NCBI RefSeq assembly: GCF_012027725.1
Contig: NZ_SJOU01000005.1
Span: forward strand, 62,001-126,000
Reading direction: 5' to 3'
Origin: Olsenella sp. SW781
GTDB lineage: Bacteria > Actinomycetota > Coriobacteriia > Coriobacteriales > Atopobiaceae
Length of the DNA stretch: 64,000 nt
Shown here one piece after another: positions 49,754-59,054 of the stretch (position 1 is its first letter; each line of letters begins with the position of its first letter). The position numbers and the translations under genes are program-made. Below the pieces are notes generated by a model. It had not been told where the DNA came from. It made no database searches and saw only the letters and a program-made list of their open reading frames with translations.

Positions 49754-51319
49754 ATGACGAACATCGACGCGCTCATTCAGCAGATCCTGGCGGCAAGCCG
49801 GGCCAAGGGCGGGCGCGCCGTCACCGGCACCAGAACCTACTCCGACGAGCCCATCCTCATGCGCGGCTCGCAGCTCAGAAGCTACGTCCCCGACGAGATA
49901 CGGCAGATGCGCGCGCTCGCACGCCGCCCCGAGGCCAGGTCATGGTCCGAGGCGCGCCTCTTCGTGGAGCAGGCCCGCCTCATGGAGGACTACGCGGACG
50001 ACTGCCCCTTCGCCGGAACGTTCTCGAGTTACTTCCCGACCTACGACGCGATGGATGACCGACAGCTCAGAGGTTACTTCACCTGGCGCACATGCGTACG
50101 CGGGGGCGACATCCAGCAGACTTCGACGTCGTTCGCGTTCGTATACGTCTACGAGCTCCTGAACGGCATCGGCGTCGATCCCGGGGAGCGGGGGTTCCGC
50201 GCCATCGAGGCCTTCTGGAGGGCATACCGTGAGTTTGAGCCGAGCCTCGACCGCTACGTCCACCCCTGGCTCGTTGACTACGCCGCCTACCACGCGCTCG
50301 ACCAGCGGCTCGTGCTCCCCTACGCCAACTCGGAGCACGACGAGGCGGTCATGGCGCTCATGGACGCCGAGGCCGACGTCCTGTCCCGGCCGTCCGAGGC
50401 CACCCATGGCCGACGCCGCTCCCCCGCGAGCTTTCCTGCCGACCCAGACGACGACCAGAAGCTCTTCTCCGCCCTCGACCAGCTCTCGACCTATCGCCCC
50501 GCCGGCTCGCGCCTCTACCACGACAGCCCCGACGACCTGCGGGCCGTCACCTGTGCCGTCTTTCGGCAGCTCGTGCGCTACTACCACACGGGCCGCAAGC
50601 AAGACCTCGTGGAGTCGCTCTTCGGCACGCGGCAGACGATGCCTCACCTCATGTTCGCCTCGGCGGTGTTCTATCCCGCCGGACGGCATGAGGACTGCGT
50701 CTACGACCTTGGCAAGACCAGGCGCTACGAGTGCAGAAACGGCCTCTGGACCTGCACGGCCCTTCATGACGGGGGCGGGAGGAGCGCCAAGCTCGGCCAG
50801 ATTCTCAGGGCCGTCGACCGACAGCTCCGCGATTCGCTCGACTACCCCCACCCCCTCAAGGAGCACGGGGACCCCAAGTACCTCACGAAGATGATCGAGC
50901 GCGTGATTGCGGAGTACCTCGCATGGAGGCGAGCGCACGAGCCGCGGCATGTGGAGATAGACCTCTCAAAGCTCGCGGACATCCGCTCCGCCGCCGCCGA
51001 GACCCGCGAGGCACTGCTAATCGACGAGGAGCGCGAATCGGGGGCCGCCGCGGGGCTCGTGCCCACGACAGCGCCCGAGCCCGCCCCGACGCAGGCCGAG
51101 AAGAGCAGAGCGCTTGGCCTCACCGCCGAGGAGCTGTCCCTTCTCGACGCCCTCCTCGCCGGTCAAGCGCCGCAGACGGCGTCTGCCGACCTGCTCGTCG
51201 ATGCCATAAACGAGAAGCTCCTCGACCTCGTGGGCGACGTCGTGGTCGAGTTTGACGAGACGGGGACGCCCCGCCTCGTCGAGGACTATGCCGAGGACGT
51301 GCGCGAGGCGCTTGGCTAG
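49754..51319 (+). CDS. TerB N-terminal/C-terminal domain protein
   Basis: 521 aa, soluble. Residues ~30-270 form the TerB_N region (IRQMRALARRPEARSWSEARLFVEQ, GTFSSYFPTYDAMDDRQLRGYFTWRT). A TerB_C-like region runs to the C-terminus, including GLTAEELSLLDALLAG (near 455) and a final strand-rich VVVEFDETGTPRLVEDY. These domains occur with P-loop ATPases and helicases in bacterial stress or defence loci. Tellurite resistance is not implied. The same-strand neighbours of that type are BrxD-like and BrxHI-like genes, separated here by cargo. The stop codon overlaps the convergent 5'-nucleotidase stop. Confidence 0.85.
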   Translation: MTNIDALIQQILAASRAKGGRAVTGTRTYSDEPILMRGSQLRSYVPDEIRQMRALARRPEARSWSEARLFVEQARLMEDYADDCPFAGTFSSYFPTYDAMDDRQLRGYFTWRTCVRGGDIQQTSTSFAFVYVYELLNGIGVDPGERGFRAIEAFWRAYREFEPSLDRYVHPWLVDYAAYHALDQRLVLPYANSEHDEAVMALMDAEADVLSRPSEATHGRRRSPASFPADPDDDQKLFSALDQLSTYRPAGSRLYHDSPDDLRAVTCAVFRQLVRYYHTGRKQDLVESLFGTRQTMPHLMFASAVFYPAGRHEDCVYDLGKTRRYECRNGLWTCTALHDGGGRSAKLGQILRAVDRQLRDSLDYPHPLKEHGDPKYLTKMIERVIAEYLAWRRAHEPRHVEIDLSKLADIRSAAAETREALLIDEERESGAAAGLVPTTAPEPAPTQAEKSRALGLTAEELSLLDALLAGQAPQTASADLLVDAINEKLLDLVGDVVVEFDETGTPRLVEDYAEDVREALG

Positions 51320-53238
51320 CGACGGCCACGCCCCCGGCAAGCCGCCCGCCCGCGCGCCATCATGCCGGCGCACACCAGCCCGGAGCCCCCAAGCAGCGCC
51401 ATGACGCCCGCCAACGAGCCCGAATCTCCCGTGGCGGGAATTGGCTCGGCAGAGGGCCTGGTCGCCGGTTTGGCAGCGGGCCCCTGCTCCGGTCCGGCCT
51501 CGGAATCGGCGGGTCCGGGCTTCTGCCCCGGGTCCGCGGGGCTGGGGGTGGACTCGGGGTCCACGGGCTCGGGGTCCTCCGCGTCAACGTAGCTCACCGT
51601 ACCGGAGAGCTCGTAGACCCGGTCCTCCCAGCCATCCTGCCCAATGAGGGCCCTCAAGGCCTGCTCGCAGGTGCCGAAGTCCTGCACCGCGGTCAGCGTG
51701 GCAAAGAGCGGGTAGTCGTCGCATCCGGGCAGGTAGCTGTTCATGGCCACGGTGTAGGCGCGCTCCGGGTCAAGCGTCTCCCCTCCCATGGTGATGGAAC
51801 GGATGCGCTCGCCCTCGGGCCTGGACCAGTCGATCTCCATCGTGGCGCCGCCGCTCACGAGCACGCTGCCGCTGTTGTCGGGCCAGGTGTAGGCCATGGG
51901 ATCCTCGCCGGCCTCAAGCGCCTCGAGCTGCTGCGCCAGCACGTCGCGGCACCGGGAGCTGATCTCGAGCGAGGTCTCCAGCACGTCCAGGATCTGCTGG
52001 CCCGTCATCTGGTACGTGGAGAGCGTGTTTCCGTACGGGGAGATGGACACGAGGTCGCCCTTGGTGACGGTCCCCTCGGGCACGCCCCCTCGGATGCCTC
52101 CCGCGTTCTCGAAGGCAAGGTCCGCACCAGTTGCCGCAAGATAGGAGGCGGTGATCACGTGGCCGATGGGGGTGTCCTCGGTGCGCACCATCTCCCAGCC
52201 TCCGGGAGCGGGGATGTCGTAGTCCGCATCGGGGTACGGATAGGCCTGGGAGCTCTCCCCCACCGCCTCCTCGAGCACGCCCTCGTTCTCGGCCATGATC
52301 TGCATCGTGAGATCCGTGATGCCGGCGTCCGCGATGGCAGCGAGGCTTGTCGAGGCATGCGGCGTCTCCTCGTGACCCGTGACGGAATAGGTCCCGTCCT
52401 CGGCGCGGTCCACCGTGAGCTCCAGCTCCCCCACGTAGCCAATGTGCGAACCGGCCTCCGCCACCGGGACCTCGCGCCCATCCTCGCTCGTCACCACATC
52501 ATCGATAAGGACGTGCTCGTGACCGGCGATGACCGCGTCGATGCCCTTGCTCTCCTGCGCAAATTCCTGCGGGTCCGCGTTGTGGGTGATAACGACCACC
52601 AGCTCACAGCCCTCCTGGGAACGCAGCTCCTCCGCAAGCTCGTTGGCATAGGTCACGGGGTCGGCAAACGTGAGGCCCTCGACGTTGTAGGAGGGAGTGG
52701 AGGTATAGAACGCCTCGTCAATCACGCCGAGCACGCCCACCTGGATGGTCTCGCCGCCCTCCAGCTCCACGTCCTCCACGAGGTAGGGCGTCGAGAAGTA
52801 CGGCGCGCCGTCTGCGCCCAGCACGTTGGCGGCGAGCACGGGCACCTGCTCGGAGAGCGTCAACAGCTGCTCGGAGCCATAGCTCCAGTCATGGTTGCCG
52901 GGCGTGGTGGCATCGTAGCCCGCTGCTGCCATGAGGCGCGCGATGCTCGTGCCGTTGGTGATCGTGGCAAAGGAGTCGCCATGGAAGGTGTCCCCGGCGT
53001 CGAGCACGAGGTCGGCATCGACTGACCGAGCAAGGCCCGCGACGGCGGCATAGTAGCCCACGGGCGCCCCGGACTCGTCGGTGAAGCCGTAGCCGCCGTG
53101 CGAGTCATTGGTGTGGACGATCGTGACCGTTCCCGCCTCATCGGCGAGCGCGACGGCCGGCGGCGCCGCAACGGCCGCGGTCAGCGCAACCAAGAGCGCC
53201 GTCAGAATGCCCAAGCCTCTTCTCGTAATGTCCCTCAT
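51316..53238 (-). CDS. 5'-nucleotidase/2',3'-cyclic phosphodiesterase, sortase-anchored
   Basis: 640 aa. Signal peptide in residues 1-32. Metallophosphoesterase motifs: VTIVHTNDSHGG, LVLDAGDTFHGD and TPGNHDWSYG, with VVVITHNAD and VIAGHEH. A nucleotidase C-domain follows (~350-550). A Pro/Glu/Ser spacer (DPEPVDPESTPSPADPG) leads to IPATGDSGS, a membrane helix and a basic tail, so a sortase should fix it to the cell wall. It would dephosphorylate extracellular nucleotides, perhaps including adenosine formation. Confidence 0.93.
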   Translation of the reverse strand: MRDITRRGLGILTALLVALTAAVAAPPAVALADEAGTVTIVHTNDSHGGYGFTDESGAPVGYYAAVAGLARSVDADLVLDAGDTFHGDSFATITNGTSIARLMAAAGYDATTPGNHDWSYGSEQLLTLSEQVPVLAANVLGADGAPYFSTPYLVEDVELEGGETIQVGVLGVIDEAFYTSTPSYNVEGLTFADPVTYANELAEELRSQEGCELVVVITHNADPQEFAQESKGIDAVIAGHEHVLIDDVVTSEDGREVPVAEAGSHIGYVGELELTVDRAEDGTYSVTGHEETPHASTSLAAIADAGITDLTMQIMAENEGVLEEAVGESSQAYPYPDADYDIPAPGGWEMVRTEDTPIGHVITASYLAATGADLAFENAGGIRGGVPEGTVTKGDLVSISPYGNTLSTYQMTGQQILDVLETSLEISSRCRDVLAQQLEALEAGEDPMAYTWPDNSGSVLVSGGATMEIDWSRPEGERIRSITMGGETLDPERAYTVAMNSYLPGCDDYPLFATLTAVQDFGTCEQALRALIGQDGWEDRVYELSGTVSYVDAEDPEPVDPESTPSPADPGQKPGPADSEAGPEQGPAAKPATRPSAEPIPATGDSGSLAGVMALLGGSGLVCAGMMARGRAACRGRGRR

Positions 53239-53555
53239 GCAGCCAGCCTCTCGTTCGATAGCCAGAACTCAGCAGGGTCAAACCTACGCCTCATCCTCAG
53301 CACGGTGTCCTTCTCGTCACGAACACACCCCACCAAAGAACGAAACAACGCCACGCCCGCCCATGCGATAGGACGACGCCCGCGCGGCTGAGCCGCTTTC
53401 CAACGCATGCCGCATGGCACGCAACGAACTGGTTGCTAAACTCTTCTCCATGCGTGAAAAGAGCGCGGGCACACCGCAAACGAGATTCGACTGCCAGCGA
53501 GCACGAGCGAACGGTCAGCCAAGAGCGCCCATACGCCAGCGAGGGAGGTGCGGCC
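53239..53555. other. Divergent intergenic region between 5'-nucleotidase and LytTR gene
   Basis: 317 bases without a gene. A TG-C-TAAACT extended -10-like element at 53434-53442 may serve the LytTR gene. No good -35 or clear LytTR direct repeats were found. The ribosome site GGGAGGTG lies at 53543-53550. Confidence 0.5.
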
Positions 53556-54308
53556 ATGGAGGGCACAGCAGAGAGGGACGAGCTTGTTGGGCGCGTGAGG
53601 GACAGCGTCCTCGGGGTCTTTGTCAACGAACGAGCCGCTTTTCTCGAGCTTCTGGACGAGAGGAGCGTGCTCGTCTCCGCCGGCTCCAAGGTCTTCAACG
53701 GGCGCTCCGCATACGAGTGCTGGCCTCCCAACCCACCCGGCGTCCGCGCGCGCAACGTAACCTTCAGCCCCCTCTACACCAACCGTCCCGACGAGGCGAT
53801 CGTGGCCGGGACCTATCTCCTGAGCGGACCGTGCATAGACGGCACCGTCAGGCAGCGCGTCACCATTAACCTGCGCCGCGTGGACGATGACTGGAAGATT
53901 TCCCTCGCACACTTCTCAAACGAGTGGCCGAGCCGCAGGCCCGACGGCGAGGCGCAGCAGATGACCGAGAGGCGCACCCCAGGACGGCTGCAGCTGCGCG
54001 CCGAGGGCGGGATCGTCTTCGTTGACCCAGAGGAGATCGTCTATGCCGAGTCGGCAGGAAAGCGCTGCGTCGTGCATCTCAGGGATCGCACCGTGACCGC
54101 AGGCGTGCTCCTCAGAGAGCTCTGCGAGATGCTGCCCGACCAATTCGTGAGGACGAACCGGTTCTATGTGGTCAACGTTCGCTACGTCCAGGGCGTCGGG
54201 CGCGAGGGCATCCTGTTCTCCACCGGGGAGACCATCCCCATCCCGGAGCGGCGTGTCAAGGAAATCCAACTTGAGATCGCCAGCACCGTGACGCGCACCT
54301 TTGGATAG
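53556..54308 (+). CDS. LytTR-domain regulator with NTF2-like N-terminus
   Basis: 250 aa from ATG 53556 (GGGAGGTG). Residues 1-130 resemble a SnoaL/NTF2-like ligand domain (LVGRVRDSVLGVFVNERAAF, then VRQRVTINLRRVDDDWKISLAHFSN). Residues ~145-250 form a LytTR DNA-binding domain (VDPEEIVYAESAGKRCVVHLRDR then LPDQFVRTNRFYVVNVRYVQGVGREG). It likely controls surface protein genes nearby. No receiver domain, so it is not a classical response regulator. Confidence 0.85.
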   Translation: MEGTAERDELVGRVRDSVLGVFVNERAAFLELLDERSVLVSAGSKVFNGRSAYECWPPNPPGVRARNVTFSPLYTNRPDEAIVAGTYLLSGPCIDGTVRQRVTINLRRVDDDWKISLAHFSNEWPSRRPDGEAQQMTERRTPGRLQLRAEGGIVFVDPEEIVYAESAGKRCVVHLRDRTVTAGVLLRELCEMLPDQFVRTNRFYVVNVRYVQGVGREGILFSTGETIPIPERRVKEIQLEIASTVTRTFG

Positions 54309-54321
54309 TCCCATGGGAACC

Positions 54322-54350
54322 CTTCCTTAACCGAACATGTGTGCTAGACT
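54322..54350 (+). promoter_or_regulatory. Promoter of BrxD-like gene with LexA-like box
   Basis: -10 TAGACT (54345-54350), weak -35 CTTCCT (54322-54327), 17-base spacer. CGAACATGTGTGC (54332-54344) abuts the -10 and differs by one base from CGAACRNRYGTTC. The same layout occurs upstream of the helicase at 59490-59518. Confidence 0.5.
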
Positions 54351-54375
54351 GAATCTTCCACAGGGAGGAGGGCAC

Positions 54376-55671
54376 ATGACAGGCGCACCGAGGGTCCCCA
54401 AGCGCATAGCGGCGGTCATCATCAACTCGCTCAAGGGCGGCGTGGTGCCGCGCATTGGCTTGCCCTACATCACCGTGGGCCGCGAGCGGGAGATCCAGGC
54501 GCTCCTGCACGACCTCGACCTCGTGGCGGACGGCGGCGCGAGCTTCCGCTTCCTCGTTGGTCGCTATGGCGCGGGCAAGAGCTTCCTCCTGCAGACCATC
54601 CGCACGCACGCGATGGGCAACGACTTCGTGGTGGCGGACGCCGACCTCTCCCCCGAGCGACGACTCCAGGGCGGGCAGGGCCAGGGCCTTGCCACCTACC
54701 GCGAGCTCATCCGCAACCTCTCCACCAAGACGCGCCCCGAGGGCGGCGCGCTGGCGCTCGTGCTGGACCGCTGGGTGGCGGCCCTGCGCGAGCAGCCGGA
54801 CGCCGAGGCGGCGCTCGCGGCGCAGCTCTCCCCCATCCAGGAGCTCGTCTGCGGCTTCGACTTCACGCAGGTCCTGCGCCTCTACTATCGCGCGAGCCTC
54901 GAGGGGAACGACGAGGCACGCGCCGGCGTGGTCAAGTGGCTGCGCGGCGAGTTCCGCACCAAGACCGAGGCTCGCGCGGAGCTGGGCGTCAACGCCTGCA
55001 TCACCGACGACACCTGGTACGAGTACCTCAAGCTCTTCGCGCAGTTCCTCGTGGGCGCCGGCTACCGGGGCCTCGTCGTCCTTATCGACGAGCTGGTGAA
55101 CCTCTACAAGATTCCCAACGCCACCTCGCGCCAGTACAACTACGAGAAGATCCTCACCATGTACAACGACACGCTCCAGGGCAAGGCGCACCACCTGGGC
55201 ATCATCATGGGCGGCACGCCGCAGTCCATCGAGGACCGTCGCCGGGGCGTCTTCTCCTACGAGGCCCTGCGCAGCCGCCTCACGCAGGGGCGCTTTGCGA
55301 GCGCCGGCCTCGCGGACATGCTCGCGCCGGTCATCCACCTGGAGCCGCTCACCTACGAGGAGCTGCTCGTGCTCATCGAGAAGCTCGCGGACATCCACGC
55401 CGGCTACTTCGGCTACGAGCGCACGCTCACCGAGGAGCAGCTCGTGAGCTTCCTCAAGGTCGAGTTCGGCCGCGTGGGCGCGGACACCCACCTCACGCCA
55501 CGCGAGGTCATCCGCGACTTCATCGAACTTCTCGACATCGTCTGCCAGAACCCGGGGGCGGACGTCGACGCGCTCCTCAAGACGGACGCGTTCTCCGGCG
55601 CCGTGGCCGCCCCCGTCGCCGCCGCGGGCGCCCAGGACGTGGACGCCGCTTTCGCTGAGTTCACCATCTAG
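54376..55671 (+). CDS. BrxD-like (DUF2791) P-loop ATP-binding protein
   Basis: 431 aa, start after GGGAGGAGGG. RRIAAVIINSLKGGVVPRIGL-type opening, Walker A GRYGAGKS (62-69) and Walker B LVVLIDELVNLY near 235, with GIIMGGTPQSIEDRRRGVFSYEALRSRL after it. This is the AAA-family DUF2791 domain of BREX BrxD. In type 2 BREX it accompanies a BrxHI helicase; a BrxHI-like gene lies 3.9 kb downstream, but no pglX/pglZ-like gene is in the window. It probably works with the TerB and helicase genes. Confidence 0.85.
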   Translation: MTGAPRVPKRIAAVIINSLKGGVVPRIGLPYITVGREREIQALLHDLDLVADGGASFRFLVGRYGAGKSFLLQTIRTHAMGNDFVVADADLSPERRLQGGQGQGLATYRELIRNLSTKTRPEGGALALVLDRWVAALREQPDAEAALAAQLSPIQELVCGFDFTQVLRLYYRASLEGNDEARAGVVKWLRGEFRTKTEARAELGVNACITDDTWYEYLKLFAQFLVGAGYRGLVVLIDELVNLYKIPNATSRQYNYEKILTMYNDTLQGKAHHLGIIMGGTPQSIEDRRRGVFSYEALRSRLTQGRFASAGLADMLAPVIHLEPLTYEELLVLIEKLADIHAGYFGYERTLTEEQLVSFLKVEFGRVGADTHLTPREVIRDFIELLDIVCQNPGADVDALLKTDAFSGAVAAPVAAAGAQDVDAAFAEFTI

Positions 55672-55682
55672 GCGAGAAGAGC

Positions 55683-56839
55683 ATGGCTGAGATCATCGTC
55701 CGCAACGTCATTGGATTCCTCGTTCAGATCGTGCCCGCCGCGGCCCTGTGTCTCATGCCGTTTAACGGGAGGTTCCGATGCGGGGCGAGGCGGGCATGGC
55801 TCATGGCGTCCCTTGTCGTCGCAATCGGCCTCGTACCGTTCCTTCTCGTGGCCGTCTCGCCGCTCATCGTCCCCGGCGGAGTTCCCTTCGAGGTATACAA
55901 CCCGCTGCAAAACCTTGTTTTTCTCGTTACCGTCAGCGCGCTTTTCATGCTTTACCTGCGCGTCGTTGATGCCGAGACGGCACACAAGGTCTTTGTGTTC
56001 TCGGTCGTCATGCTCTACGGCTTCCTGGTGACGTCCACCTCATCCAATGTCTCGCATCTCCTGGGGTTTGCGGAGCAGAGCGACGGCTATATGTACTATC
56101 CACCACGCCTTGCGGTTCTAGCGCTGACCAACATCGTGTTCTTCGGCGCCATGGGGCTCGTAATGCGCTCGGTCAAGAGAGCGTTCTCCGCGAGCGTCTC
56201 CCCTCGACTGTGGCTACGCATGGCGCTGTTCCTTCTGGGAATCGTCGCCACCCTGCTTGTAGGGCGTGGCTGCCCCCGCTCGACAACGAGGGAATGTACT
56301 TTACCCTGAGCTTCGTGGTCGTCATAGACAGCGTCGCCCTCGTCTGGTGGATGCTCCGCGTCATCCGTGAGGTGAGCGAGCAGGCGCAGCGTCAGGCGAC
56401 GCTCGAGCAGGCGCTGCGCGAGCACGACCATGCGCGAAAGGAGCTCGAGAACGAGCTGTCGCTTGCGCGCGAACGCATGACGCAGCTCGAGCGGGCAAAT
56501 GAGCCGACGTCTGAGGAGACACCCGTCGTGCTCTCCACGCCCAGCCAAGCGGTAAGCTTCATGCCCGACGACATCACGTACGTCGACTCGCTCAATCGCG
56601 TTCGCGCCATCCACTTTGGAGACGGCGAGTCCATCCAAATGAGCATGACGCTCGCACAAATCGCCGACGCTCTACCAAAGGACCGCTTCGCCTACTGCCA
56701 TCGATCCGTGGTCGTCAATCTTCGCCACGTGCGTGCTCTGGGCGCCAGCGACCTCGCACTTGATGACGGGACCGTGCTCCCCGTCAGCCGTCGACGGATG
56801 GCGGAGCTACGCGAGGCGCTGGGCAAAACCCAGGGCTAA
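55683..56839 (+). pseudogene. Frameshifted membrane LytTR regulator
   Basis: 55683-56309 encodes a ~200-residue membrane part with six hydrophobic segments, then fails after GIVATLLVG. The -1 frame resumes with AWLPPLDNEGMYFTLSFVV and runs open to 56839, giving one more helix, a coiled coil (QATLEQALREHDHARKEL) and a LytTR domain (ITYVDSLNRVRAIHFGDG, then DRFAYCHRSVVVNLRHVRAL). One added G in the GGG run near 56261-56263 would join them as VGAWLPP. The intact product would be a ~385-aa membrane-bound LytTR regulator. Confidence 0.75.
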
Positions 56840-56901
56840 CACCCTACCATTCGGTTGCCATATCGACCGTTCGGTCGAGGAGTCTGCAGGAGGGGTTATG
56901 T

Positions 56902-58500
56902 TTGCACGACACCCTCTCCGAAAGGCATGCCATGAACTGTCGCACTCCCGCAAGACACCGCCCGAGCAACATGCTCCTCGCCCTTGTCATAGCAGCGCTC
57001 ATCCTCATCGCAACGGTCTTCGCCCTGCCCGCGAGAGCACGGGCGTGGGAAGCGACAAGTTTTGATGTGACCGGAGGCGTGGAGGACGTTGACTACTACT
57101 TCGATTATTCCGAAACGCTCTGGATCACCTCGACTAAGCAACTCACCATTCGCTCGCTGAATAATAACAACGCTGACCACATCGCCATTGACGCCGGATC
57201 GCCCGATAATCCTGCTCGCCTAGTGTTCGACGGAGTCAATTTTAGTTCCTCGCATCGTCCCATCACCATTCAACCCGGACGAGGACTTGAGATTACCCTC
57301 GCGCCGGACAGCTCAAACTCTCTCTTCATTAAGGAGTCCTATGCGCGCGAGGCAATCTGCCTCAAGGAAGGCTCCTCACTCACCATCAAGAGCGATTCCA
57401 GCAGCCCGGGCTCACTCAACGTCGGAGCGGACGCCTACGCAACGGCCCCAGTTATCGGTGGCTCCGACTGCTCGATTTCTCTCGAAGGTGGACTCATTAA
57501 TATCTACACCCTCGAGCCTTTAAACCCACTGCTTACCACAGATGCCGACGGCGGGACCTCAAGAGTCTCGATAACGGGAGGCTGCTTCGCGACAAACGCC
57601 GAAGAGGCTGTGGCGGCCAACTCAATCTACGGCATCACGCCCGCCGACGGCTATATCGTTGTCCCCAACCCCGACCCCATCACGTCCACTACCTACCCCG
57701 TGCTCGTGAACGATGAAAGCCTCTACAGGAAGGCATCTCTCGAGCTTGCTCAGGACGCCATGACCATATTCGACGGGCATGCAGTCGAGGCCGCTGACGT
57801 CGTGTCCAAGGCGAGCTATGGGACCGAGGCAATCAGCCCCAATGAGCTTTCTTTTTCCTATGCTCCCAAGGAGTCCGATGAGTTTGTTAAGGGGCTCCCC
57901 CAAGATGCGGGCACATACCGCGTTCGCGCGAGCGCTCCACAGAAGAACGTCGAGGGTGTCTGGTATGCCCCTGCCTCCGCAGAGACCACCCTCACTATCA
58001 AGCCTGCCCCGCCGACATATAGAATTGTCAATCAGATTCTTAGCATCTCAGCTACCCTCGCAGAGGTGGAGACCCCTGTCGCCGCCGGCGGAGTTACGCT
58101 GGCCGACGGCACAATCGAATCGGTGGGAGGAACCCTCAACTGGTACTCCGACGAGGGACACGTTGACGCGCTTTCAGCCGACGCGCAGCTTATCACGCTT
58201 GCCGAGGACGGATTCGTAACGCTGTGGTGGACCTTTGTCCCCACTTCTGCCAACTATGACACCCTCATGGGGAGCACCGTCATCGTGCTTGAGAAGCCAA
58301 CGGCACCCGAGCAAACCACCACGCCTCCCACAGGGAACTCTGACGGGTCGACAGACCAAGGTGACTCTACACCCATCTCCGACGAGGCCGTTCCCGCAAC
58401 TGGCGACGCAAGCACATCTGGCGCCCTTCTCGGTTGCACGGGCCTTGCGCTTCTCGGCATAGGCCTCAACTGGAGAAGCCGCTCACGTCACGTGGCGTAA
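56902..58500 (+). CDS. Sortase-anchored surface protein, hypothetical
   Basis: 532 aa if it starts at TTG 56902, six bases from GGAGGGG; ATG 56932 (AAAGG, 7 bases) is an alternative. A signal peptide (MLLALVIAALILIATVFA) precedes ~460 extracellular residues: a right-handed beta-helix-like part (LTIRSLNNNNADHI.. and ISLEGGLINIYTLE), then two Ig/MBG-like modules. The end is TPISDEAVPATGDAST, a membrane helix and RSRSRH. It has the same PATGD anchor as the 5'-nucleotidase. GC is lower than in neighbours. Confidence 0.85.
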   Translation: MHDTLSERHAMNCRTPARHRPSNMLLALVIAALILIATVFALPARARAWEATSFDVTGGVEDVDYYFDYSETLWITSTKQLTIRSLNNNNADHIAIDAGSPDNPARLVFDGVNFSSSHRPITIQPGRGLEITLAPDSSNSLFIKESYAREAICLKEGSSLTIKSDSSSPGSLNVGADAYATAPVIGGSDCSISLEGGLINIYTLEPLNPLLTTDADGGTSRVSITGGCFATNAEEAVAANSIYGITPADGYIVVPNPDPITSTTYPVLVNDESLYRKASLELAQDAMTIFDGHAVEAADVVSKASYGTEAISPNELSFSYAPKESDEFVKGLPQDAGTYRVRASAPQKNVEGVWYAPASAETTLTIKPAPPTYRIVNQILSISATLAEVETPVAAGGVTLADGTIESVGGTLNWYSDEGHVDALSADAQLITLAEDGFVTLWWTFVPTSANYDTLMGSTVIVLEKPTAPEQTTTPPTGNSDGSTDQGDSTPISDEAVPATGDASTSGALLGCTGLALLGIGLNWRSRSRHVA

Positions 58501-58520
58501 CGAGCTGACACACCAGAAAC

Positions 58521-58555
58521 TGCCACCCACGTCGTCCCTCTCGACGTGGGTGGCA
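58521..58555. terminator. Bidirectional terminator
   Basis: TGCCACCCACGTCG - TCCCTCT - CGACGTGGGTGGCA, a perfect 14-bp stem followed by TGCTTT, between the converging surface protein and PIN toxin genes. Confidence 0.85.
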
Positions 58556-58559
58556 TGCT

Positions 58560-59054
58560 TTAGCGTGAGCGCATCTCGAGCACCTTGCACATGTCGGACG
58601 CACTCAGCGCTGCCACGGGACAGTGCCGCAGAAGCTTCTCGTCATTGGTCACGAGGTAGTCGACCTTGCCGCGCATCGCCGCGGCGATGACAAGATCATC
58701 CTCGAAGTCCCCGTGCAGGGCGCGCTGCTTGGAGGCGACCCACACATCCGTGTGGTCCAGCGGGACGGCGCAGGCGACTCCTTGCATGTTGTTGACGCAC
58801 CCCCACGCCGTCACCGCAGCCGCTTTGGCGGCCGACTCGGAGAGCGTCCCCGTCGCGGCTCGCTCGACGTTTTTGTGCTCCGCCGCAATCATATAGAAGA
58901 CGTCCTTGATAGACGGAACGGCATATGCGAGCGTCTGATTATGCTCGACCGCATGCTCTATGAGCCGACGCGCCTTCGCGCTACCCCTTCTCCACGGGAG
59001 ATAGTAGTCAAGCCAGACGTTGGTGTCCAAGAGCATCGCAAGTCGCTGGCTCAT
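58560..59054 (-). CDS. PIN-domain (VapC-like) toxin
   Basis: 164 aa. Acidic active-site residues are in MLLDTNVWLDYYL, in FEDDLVIAAAMRG and in YLVTNDEKLL. PIN toxins cleave RNA, often tRNA or rRNA. The start overlaps the stop of the antitoxin gene by 4 bases. At 164 aa it is longer than typical VapC (~130), mainly between the first helices and the core. Confidence 0.86.
   Translation of the reverse strand: MSQRLAMLLDTNVWLDYYLPWRRGSAKARRLIEHAVEHNQTLAYAVPSIKDVFYMIAAEHKNVERAATGTLSESAAKAAAVTAWGCVNNMQGVACAVPLDHTDVWVASKQRALHGDFEDDLVIAAAMRGKVDYLVTNDEKLLRHCPVAALSASDMCKVLEMRSR

Noticed and set aside
49754-51319. Tellurite resistance role for the TerB-domain protein
   Set aside because: Only TerB_N/TerB_C regions are visible and no other ter genes are nearby; the label would be misleading.
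56898-57065. ATG with nearby GGAGGGG starting a 55-codon ORF
   Set aside because: Overlaps the start of the surface protein gene in another frame; the longer frame has a signal peptide and sortase motif, so this is taken as a shadow.
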